Positions 57,956 to 64,000 of a DNA stretch of 64,000 nt are shown piece by piece. The DNA comes from Shewanella avicenniae. Its GTDB lineage: Bacteria; Pseudomonadota; Gammaproteobacteria; Enterobacterales; Shewanellaceae. The notes under the pieces were generated by a model, which saw nothing but the letters and a program-made list of their open reading frames with translations, was not told where the DNA came from and ran no database searches. Both the position numbers and the translations under genes were made by a program. How positions within the stretch are numbered: the stretch's first letter is position 1; each line of letters begins with the position of its first letter. Location of the stretch: assembly GCF_017354945.1 (NCBI RefSeq), contig NZ_CP071503.1, forward strand, positions 1,798,001 to 1,862,000. The letters run 5' to 3'.

Positions 57956-57984
57956 TTGTTGCTCTGTCCTGTCTGTGTTAGTAT
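57956..57984 (+). promoter_or_regulatory. Candidate rplY promoter
   Basis: TTGTTG (57956-57961), 17-base spacer, TAGTAT (57979-57984), followed by TCGCGCGC. Confidence 0.6.
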
Positions 57985-58056
57985 TCGCGCGCATTTTGCA
58001 CTGGTTGTTGTTGGTCGAAAACGACAACCCCTATTTACTTATTTGAGAGTATTATT

Positions 58057-58344
58057 ATGTCTTATACAATTCCTGCCGCTATCCGCACTGAGATCGGGAA
58101 AGGTTCGAGCCGCCGCCTGCGTCGTGAGGGTAAAGTTCCAGGCGTTATCTATGGTACTGGTAAAGAGCCTGTATCAATCGTGTTCGATCACAAAGATATC
58201 ATCAACGTTCAAACTAACGATGATTTCTACACTAGCGTTCTGACTATCGTTGTGGACGGTAAAGAAGTGCCTGTACGTGCGCAAGCTATGCAACGCCACG
58301 TATTCAAGCCAATCATTGAGCACGTTGACTTTGTATACGCTTAA
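58057..58344 (+). CDS. rplY: 50S ribosomal protein L25
   Basis: A 95-aa 5S rRNA-binding ribosomal protein of the short L25 form. It shows [20 protein letters not shown] at residues about 14-33 and ends in the family pattern [13 protein letters not shown]. Monocistronic, with its own promoter and a strong terminator. The ribosome binding site is weak (GAGAGTATT). Confidence 0.97.
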   Translation: MSYTIPAAIRTEIGKGSSRRLRREGKVPGVIYGTGKEPVSIVFDHKDIINVQTNDDFYTSVLTIVVDGKEVPVRAQAMQRHVFKPIIEHVDFVYA

Positions 58345-58363
58345 TTAATAAGTGTTTAAAATG

Positions 58364-58389
58364 AAAAAGCGCCTCAGGGCGCTTTTTTT
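58364..58389 (+). terminator. rplY terminator
   Basis: Perfect stem AAAAAGCGCC (58364-58373) and GGCGCTTTTT with a TCAG loop and T-run; it also works on the minus strand for tamB. Confidence 0.92.
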
Positions 58390-58449
58390 ACGTCTGTAGC
58401 GGAGGTTCAAGTCGCGTGCAGGCCGACGCAAGTCATATACGCCTCAGTG

Positions 58450-61400
58450 CTAGTTGTCGATATCAAAGGTGTAATAGATATCCAGTGATTGGCCTAATGT
58501 GCTTGATACTGACTCTAAGTACAACTGCGACAACAGATAATAGCGCACGGTGACTTCATAACCCGGTGTAAACACGCCCACACCATATTTCAGCATCAAA
58601 TCTTTACCGATATAGCCACTGATGGCGAGCTTGCCTTCGTTGTCTGTATCGAGCTGAACGTTGTTAAACCCAAACATCTCGACCAATCCAGCAGCACTGT
58701 TGGTAATGTTGCCCATCGTGGACTCGCCGCCACTAAACTGGCTACCGAGTGAAATCGCCGCACCAATCATCATACTGCTGTTATCAGCGGTACTGTCGTA
58801 GGCTTTACCTTGCAATATGTAAGAGAGAATTTCGGCCTGCTCGCGTGCGGGGTTTGAGAACAGCGTGACCTCAGGTTTTAGCGCGCTGCCGGTAATGCGA
58901 ACGCCTGCCACCATATTTTGATCTTTGATTTCACGGATTGCTTCGATATTGAGTGTTGGTACTTGCGGTGGACCGATAAATTGCAATTCGCCCCGCGAAA
59001 TTGTGAGCGTTTGACTCATGAATTTATAAGTACCGTCTTTTAGGGTGATATTGCCATAAATCTGTGCTGGCTTATTGGCATGTTGCTGTAGGTTAACCGT
59101 GCCATCTAACATGGCTTTGAGGCCATAGCCGTCGATCTTCAGCTTGTCTCCAAGATTTACCCCGATATCAGCGGTAACTGGCGTTGTAGCTTGCTGTGCC
59201 ACTTGGATGGCTTGGGTATCGTCAAATACCACATCTTTAGACAGGCTTACTCCGCCTGAAGGTAGCTGAGTAATGGTAATGTTGCCACTGGGAATATTGA
59301 CGTTGCCGCTAATGTGAATGGTATCACCGAGGCTGATATTCAAATCGGGGGAAACATCCACAATGGCTAACGGTGGTTGGATAACGGTGAGCTTACTGCC
59401 GCGTACCTTGATATCCCCCATAGTCTTGCCCTGTGGCCAACGAATATCACCGCTGACCGTTGCGCTACCTTTACCCATACGCCAGTTACCGTTAAGTAAC
59501 AGTTGTTGACCGTTAAAGTCGGCCGATAAGGCGAGCTCATCAATTTTGGTTGGGTTATTGCTCAACACCAATGCCCCATCAGCAAGGCGTGCTTGGCCAT
59601 GTGCTAATGGATCCGACAGTGTGCCACTCAGTTCGATGTTGGAGCTAAGTAAGCCTTCCAAGGTTTGAAATTGTGGAATGATCTGCTCAAAAAACTTGAG
59701 ATTTAAGCGCTGCAAATTGACTGAACCCGTGAGTTGATGTTCGGGTGCGGTACTGACATTTACAGCGGCGTCAATTTTGAGCAAATCTCCGGCATCCAAG
59801 GCGATGTTGGTGGTCAGCAGATCTTGATTAAGCACGGCGAGGATCTGCCCAGCATGATATTCAACCGTTTCACTATTTTTTGTTTGTGGAGTAAATGTAA
59901 CGCTGCCTTCATGCAAGGTAATCGCCACATTCGCAGTAGGTTTTGCCTTCGGTGGTAGGTTTATTTGCGCCGCCATCTCGGCGCTGCCTTGCCAATCAAT
60001 CCCTTCAGGCAGGAATTTCGCCAAAGCAGTGCTTGGCTTACCTTGGTAATCGATATTCAATTGCGGATTCGCAAGTTCAACCGAATTGCGCAGGCAGATT
60101 TGATTGTCTGTGGACGTGAAACAGAACGGGCTAATCGAGCCTGCTCCAGTTTTTTGTTGCCAATCCGCTTTTAACGGGGTAGTTAATGACCAAACGCCTG
60201 CGACGCCATCAACATTGAGCTCAGTTAGATTTAATAGCAGCCGCTGCTGCTGTTGCTGATACTGATTGTCACCTTTTAGGAACAGGCTGTTTTCACCATC
60301 CAATTTAAATTCAAAGGCTTGTGCGGTAATGTCACCGTCGAACGAGGCATTAATTCTACCCAGTAATTGACGCTGAGCACTGATATCTCCGCTATTAATT
60401 TGTAACTGAAATTGATGTTGCTGCAGCGGTCGGTAATGCCCATTTAGCTGTAGTGACTCTATTTTGTAGCTGTTCCAGCCGAGGGTATCCATTTGCCCAG
60501 CAAGATCGAGCTGCGGGTTGTTAGCTGCACCTGATACCGACACAGTAGCGCTGACATTGCCGTAGCCGTTAGGCAGCCATTGAGCCACGTCAGGTATCTT
60601 AAGTTCGCCTTGCAGATCCCACTCGTCGCCTGCGTTGCCTTTGATAAAAGCGCGACTGTTGAGCGCTGTCAGTGTCAGCCCAGTAGAATGCAATTTCTGG
60701 CTGTCATCAACACTGAGATCGCCGGCAAGCGCAAAGGGCAGTTGATCGGCAATCCCGTTAAGTGAGACATCATCAATCCGCACTTGCCAATGGCCATCGC
60801 GATATTCGCCACTGGTGTGTATTGGCCCACTAATCTTGCTATCAGGAAGGCGAAATTCAGTTCGATTCTTAGCAGTGTTGCTGACGTTAACATCGGCACT
60901 TGGCTGCATCGCCAGCCGTATTGCGCCCAAATCGATCGCGTCAGTTTGTGCTTGCAGTTGCCAACGCAGACCTTTGGCGTAATTCAATAGGCCATTGAGG
61001 GTGATGCTACCCGCTGATGTGTGCAGTGCGAAGTTTTCTAAATCCAGCTGTTCACCACGATGGCTGAATTGGCCATCAAGTTGTGAGGCGCTCAAAAATG
61101 GCGTAAGCACCTGACCATTTAGGCTGACTTGCTGTTGGGTTAGGTTACCTTGACTTTCAAGCGTTAGCGATTGCGCGTGATATTGCGGCTGTTCAAACGG
61201 CCACTGCAGTTGCCCCTCTCTTAACGCGATATGGTAGGGCAATTGCGGATTGGTTAACTCGATACTTCCTTTAATCGCAGCTTGTTGCTGGCCATAGAAA
61301 TTGGCCGTGATCGCTAAATCACGAAAGTCGCCACTGAGCTTAAGTTGAACGTCTTGCGCGAGCTTATCGTCAATACCGGGCAATTGTTGCAAGGCCAGTT

Positions 61401-62331
61401 GCGCTTGCAGCTCAAGCGGATAATCCTCAAGCAAATCTGCTTGACCTTTAATTGATGCCGCGCCGAGCTGATTTAGCACGGTGAATTGTGCTAAATCGAC
61501 ATGACTTTTAGCAACAGAACCGAGCAGCACCAGTAGCGGAAACGTTTCTTGATGGCCGCTTAAATCCAGCGTCGTTTGTTCTAAACGCGCCATCTTTACG
61601 TCAATAGGAAACGGCAAGACTACGCGAGGCAACTCGGCCAGCGGCCAACTGTTGTTGGCGGTTGTATTGGGTTCATCGGCGCTATTGGGGGCCAGCAGCA
61701 AATTATTGCCCACCAGCCGTTGCACCGTTAGGCCTTGTTTGTTCCATTGGGCACTGAGATTGATAGCAGCGGCCTGATAACGCATCTGATTGACGCTCAC
61801 ATCAATCGCATTTAGCTGAGCACTGCCAAGTTTTATCGAGAGCGGTAGCGTGAACTCAGCATAGGTTGGATTTTCCGTTGATGTGCTGGGGACGTCATTC
61901 TCATCTGCTACAGCGGTTTCGTCTTTCGTGGCAGTTGTAACCACAGCAACCAGGATTCCATCGGCGCCAAGACCATCAACACAGATTTCGCCTTTGATTA
62001 AACACCAAGGCCGCCAACTCAGTTGCAGCTGTGACACGTTCACAACGACGGTGTCGTTTTGCCAATGCACTTGTTCAAGGCTTAAATCACTATTTAACGC
62101 GCCGTGACGGTATTGCACCGCTAAGCCGGGCACGAATTTATCGGCTAGGAATACCGTTAGATGGCTACCAAAGGGCGTCGCGACCAACAATGCCACAATG
62201 ACCAACAGCAGCAACGGCAGGTAAATCAGACTGCGAATGCTATGTTTCACCCAAGTTAGCCAGCGACTACCTTGACTCGCGTTCACCTCAGCACATTGCG
62301 GCTCATTGGTGGGAGAGGACTGCTCTGTCAT
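58450..62331 (-). CDS. tamB: Translocation and assembly module subunit TamB
   Basis: Very large AsmA-like envelope protein (1293 aa) that spans the periplasm; it works with TamA in outer-membrane protein assembly and in phospholipid transport to the outer membrane. It has an N-terminal inner-membrane helix (about residues 33-55), a long beta-helical groove domain, and the C-terminal DUF490 domain ending in QSLDIYYTFDIDN. E. coli TamB has 1259 aa. The ATG overlaps the tamA stop as ATGA, so translation is coupled. Confidence 0.96.
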   Translation of the reverse strand: MTEQSSPTNEPQCAEVNASQGSRWLTWVKHSIRSLIYLPLLLLVIVALLVATPFGSHLTVFLADKFVPGLAVQYRHGALNSDLSLEQVHWQNDTVVVNVSQLQLSWRPWCLIKGEICVDGLGADGILVAVVTTATKDETAVADENDVPSTSTENPTYAEFTLPLSIKLGSAQLNAIDVSVNQMRYQAAAINLSAQWNKQGLTVQRLVGNNLLLAPNSADEPNTTANNSWPLAELPRVVLPFPIDVKMARLEQTTLDLSGHQETFPLLVLLGSVAKSHVDLAQFTVLNQLGAASIKGQADLLEDYPLELQAQLALQQLPGIDDKLAQDVQLKLSGDFRDLAITANFYGQQQAAIKGSIELTNPQLPYHIALREGQLQWPFEQPQYHAQSLTLESQGNLTQQQVSLNGQVLTPFLSASQLDGQFSHRGEQLDLENFALHTSAGSITLNGLLNYAKGLRWQLQAQTDAIDLGAIRLAMQPSADVNVSNTAKNRTEFRLPDSKISGPIHTSGEYRDGHWQVRIDDVSLNGIADQLPFALAGDLSVDDSQKLHSTGLTLTALNSRAFIKGNAGDEWDLQGELKIPDVAQWLPNGYGNVSATVSVSGAANNPQLDLAGQMDTLGWNSYKIESLQLNGHYRPLQQHQFQLQINSGDISAQRQLLGRINASFDGDITAQAFEFKLDGENSLFLKGDNQYQQQQQRLLLNLTELNVDGVAGVWSLTTPLKADWQQKTGAGSISPFCFTSTDNQICLRNSVELANPQLNIDYQGKPSTALAKFLPEGIDWQGSAEMAAQINLPPKAKPTANVAITLHEGSVTFTPQTKNSETVEYHAGQILAVLNQDLLTTNIALDAGDLLKIDAAVNVSTAPEHQLTGSVNLQRLNLKFFEQIIPQFQTLEGLLSSNIELSGTLSDPLAHGQARLADGALVLSNNPTKIDELALSADFNGQQLLLNGNWRMGKGSATVSGDIRWPQGKTMGDIKVRGSKLTVIQPPLAIVDVSPDLNISLGDTIHISGNVNIPSGNITITQLPSGGVSLSKDVVFDDTQAIQVAQQATTPVTADIGVNLGDKLKIDGYGLKAMLDGTVNLQQHANKPAQIYGNITLKDGTYKFMSQTLTISRGELQFIGPPQVPTLNIEAIREIKDQNMVAGVRITGSALKPEVTLFSNPAREQAEILSYILQGKAYDSTADNSSMMIGAAISLGSQFSGGESTMGNITNSAAGLVEMFGFNNVQLDTDNEGKLAISGYIGKDLMLKYGVGVFTPGYEVTVRYYLLSQLYLESVSSTLGQSLDIYYTFDIDN

Positions 62332-64000
62332 AGTTCAGTCCCCATAGTTAAGTGAATCCGCCAAGTACTGTAGTCCACTTGTGGATCGCGTACGCCAAAG
62401 CCAATATCCAACTTAATTGGGCCTAGCGGTGAAATCCAATGGACGCCGCCACCGACAGATACCACGGGATCAAGTTGCCCTGCATCAAAGGCGTTACCAC
62501 CATCAACAAACGCCGCAACACGCCAGGTGGGTGTCACATAATATTGGTATTCGATACTGCCCACCGCTAAGTAACGCCCACCGACTACTTGGCGGACTTG
62601 TTCGCCGTCGCTATTGGTGTATTCAATATAAGGACCGAGTTCTTGGTAACTGAAACCACGAATACTCTGATCACCACCCGCGAAATAGCGTAGTGAAGGG
62701 GGGATTTCCGCGAGTTCACCACTTCCGGTCAGGTTCACCCCTAAATCTAAGCGTGACACAAGGCGGTGTTTTTCAAAGAAGGTATCAATCCACTTTAGTT
62801 GTGCTTTAATGCGCGTGAGCCGCGTGTCAGACCCCAGCAGCGGGTCGGTGTATTCCACACTATAGAGTTGGCGATAGCCGGATTTAGGATCGAGCGAGTT
62901 ATCACTGCGAACCGTTTTACTGATACTGCTGCCGAGCATCACAAACATCGGATCATAGGCGATCTCTGATTGGTTATAACGCTCTTGTAGGCCATTAAGG
63001 TAGTAGGAAAACAGCCAGCCACTGATCCGTTTATTGCGGGCAACACCAATGATTTTCTTCCGGGATTCGAGTTGCCCGGAGTTACGATATTCGCCCGATT
63101 CTGGATCGAACGTTTGGCTTACCCCGTAGCTGTCCCACAATAAACCCGCCTTAAATTGCAGTTGATCGTTTAACGGGTGAGATAACGGAATCGTGTAAGT
63201 AAACAGCGCCTTGGGGCGATCTGGCGACCACTCTAAACTTGTTTCTTGACTATGGCCGTAACGGTTTACTTGCGGTGTTTTCCACACTAAGGTGACCCGC
63301 GGCTCCAGTTCATTTTGACTACCATTACCAATATCAGCCCCTAAGCCCACTTGAAATGAATGGGCGGGCTTTGGAGTTAATTCCGCTTTTACGGGCACTT
63401 TGCCATCTGCCAATTTATCCAGTTGCGGCAGAACCTTAATGGAGGCGAAATAGCCAGTATCGAGCAGTTGCTGATTAAGTGCAGCAATGCGGCGAGTATT
63501 GTATTTAGCATGGGGACGAAACGGGATTAATTTGTCCAATAACTCAGGTTCGAGGGTTGAGCCTGTAAACGAGATATCTCCAAACCGATAACGTTCACCA
63601 GAATCAAACACTAAGTTAATTTGCGCAGTATTGAGGTCGCGATTGATGCGGATTTCGGCGCGCTGATAGTGACCATCAAAATAGCCTCGGGCAAATGCAA
63701 TGGCAGACAACTGCGATTTCATCTGTTCATAGTCGCCATGGTTAAGATTATCACCCGGCTTTAGCGCCACGGAATTGAGCCAACGTTCAAAGATGGGATC
63801 GTGCAGCATTTCCCCTTCAATGCGGACGTTGACCCACTGTAGTTTGGTCACTTCACCCGCCGTCACTTCAAGGCTTAGTTGCCAAGGTTCTTTGGCATCG
63901 CGCGTCAGTGTTTGATTCAGCTTGCCATGATAATAGCCAAGCGATTCGAGCGCTTGATTGACACTGTCACTGACATTAAACAGATAAGCATCACGTTGCG
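62328..64000 (-). CDS. tamA: Translocation and assembly module subunit TamA, N-terminus beyond window
   Basis: Omp85-family outer-membrane protein. The frame is open to the window edge; the visible 557 codons include the end of POTRA1, POTRA2 and POTRA3, then a 16-strand barrel with the Omp85 lid-lock motif RYFAGGDQSIRGFSYQELGP and a C-terminal strand. The Val at 63866 (GTG) is internal, not the start, because upstream codons continue in the POTRA pattern (LESLGYYHGKLNQ). About 20-40 residues with the signal peptide are missing. Pair with tamB. Confidence 0.95.
   Translation of the reverse strand, partial: QRDAYLFNVSDSVNQALESLGYYHGKLNQTLTRDAKEPWQLSLEVTAGEVTKLQWVNVRIEGEMLHDPIFERWLNSVALKPGDNLNHGDYEQMKSQLSAIAFARGYFDGHYQRAEIRINRDLNTAQINLVFDSGERYRFGDISFTGSTLEPELLDKLIPFRPHAKYNTRRIAALNQQLLDTGYFASIKVLPQLDKLADGKVPVKAELTPKPAHSFQVGLGADIGNGSQNELEPRVTLVWKTPQVNRYGHSQETSLEWSPDRPKALFTYTIPLSHPLNDQLQFKAGLLWDSYGVSQTFDPESGEYRNSGQLESRKKIIGVARNKRISGWLFSYYLNGLQERYNQSEIAYDPMFVMLGSSISKTVRSDNSLDPKSGYRQLYSVEYTDPLLGSDTRLTRIKAQLKWIDTFFEKHRLVSRLDLGVNLTGSGELAEIPPSLRYFAGGDQSIRGFSYQELGPYIEYTNSDGEQVRQVVGGRYLAVGSIEYQYYVTPTWRVAAFVDGGNAFDAGQLDPVVSVGGGVHWISPLGPIKLDIGFGVRDPQVDYSTWRIHLTMGTEL

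Noticed and set aside
63864..63866. GTG at 63866 as the start of tamA
   Set aside because: The frame continues upstream with POTRA-like sequence to the window edge, so the codon is an internal Val.

Overview
The window looks like a chromosomal core segment of a gammaproteobacterium of the Shewanella type. The evidence is gene content and order: rsx/rnf, the pykA / hexR / zwf-pgl-edd-eda block, psrA-fadE, ybgC-tolQRAB-pal-cpoB, the trio rmf / fabA / lonH(ycbZ), uvrY-uvrC-pgsA followed by tRNA-Gly and tRNA-Cys, a DUF3466 protein with a C-terminal sorting signal, and large tandem tRNA arrays. I see no insertion sequence, prophage, plasmid gene or CRISPR array. Base composition looks even throughout. 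Genus assignment is inference from synteny, not from a search.

Layout. 1-5346: rsxG(partial)-D-C-B-A on the minus strand, an Rnf/Rsx electron-transfer complex. 5568-6030: five identical tRNA-Asn genes behind one strong promoter. 6031-6866: a long AT-rich leader before uvrB holding an inverted pair of DnaA-box-like sites. 8978-11093: rhombosortase rrtA overlapping queC, divergent from queE. 11317-11643: three tRNA-Tyr genes. 11770-16739: small conserved genes, a GAF-PAS-GGDEF-EAL protein, YchJ-like and NTF2-like genes, and smrB. 16800-19763: psrA with its own operator, then fadE. 19847-27353: pyruvate kinase, the HexR regulator and the complete oxidative Entner-Doudoroff route (zwf, pgl, edd, eda). 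27405-27600: a candidate minus-strand small RNA with its own promoter and terminator. 27887-35354: a lipoprotein prolyl oligopeptidase and the Tol-Pal operon. 35520-36081: six identical tRNA-Lys genes. 36209-42208: grxA, radD, pheST and ihfA. 42471-42752: three initiator tRNA-fMet genes. 42964-51814: rlmKL, uup, the DUF3466 protein, rmf (only 58 codons), an 8-bp tandem repeat, fabA and lonH. 52018-55814: tRNA-Ser, uvrY-uvrC-pgsA, tRNA-Gly and tRNA-Cys. 55926-64000: a short YcbB-type L,D-transpeptidase, mepK, rplY, tamB and the C-terminal part of tamA.

How the parts work together. HexR-like sites flank hexR and zwf, which suggests joint control of glycolytic exit and the Entner-Doudoroff genes. 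A PsrA-type operator lies over the psrA-fadE promoter (fatty acid degradation), and a FabR-type operator fills the fabA promoter spacer (unsaturated fatty acid synthesis). The rhombosortase at 8978 and the DUF3466 protein ending at 48951 are a plausible enzyme-substrate pair, although the substrate's Gly-Gly motif is not canonical. Several genes have start codons that differ from the longest open frame (rrtA, queC, ychJ, smrB, psrA, pykA, ybgC, pal, grxA, radD, pheS, fabA, uvrY); the chosen starts are explained in the entries.

The most interesting undescribed element is the ~160-nt transcript candidate at 27405-27566. It has a TTGTTG-N17-TAGAAT promoter, a strong internal hairpin, a pyrimidine-rich single-stranded stretch resembling an anti-Shine-Dalgarno seed, and a GC-rich terminator with ten U residues.
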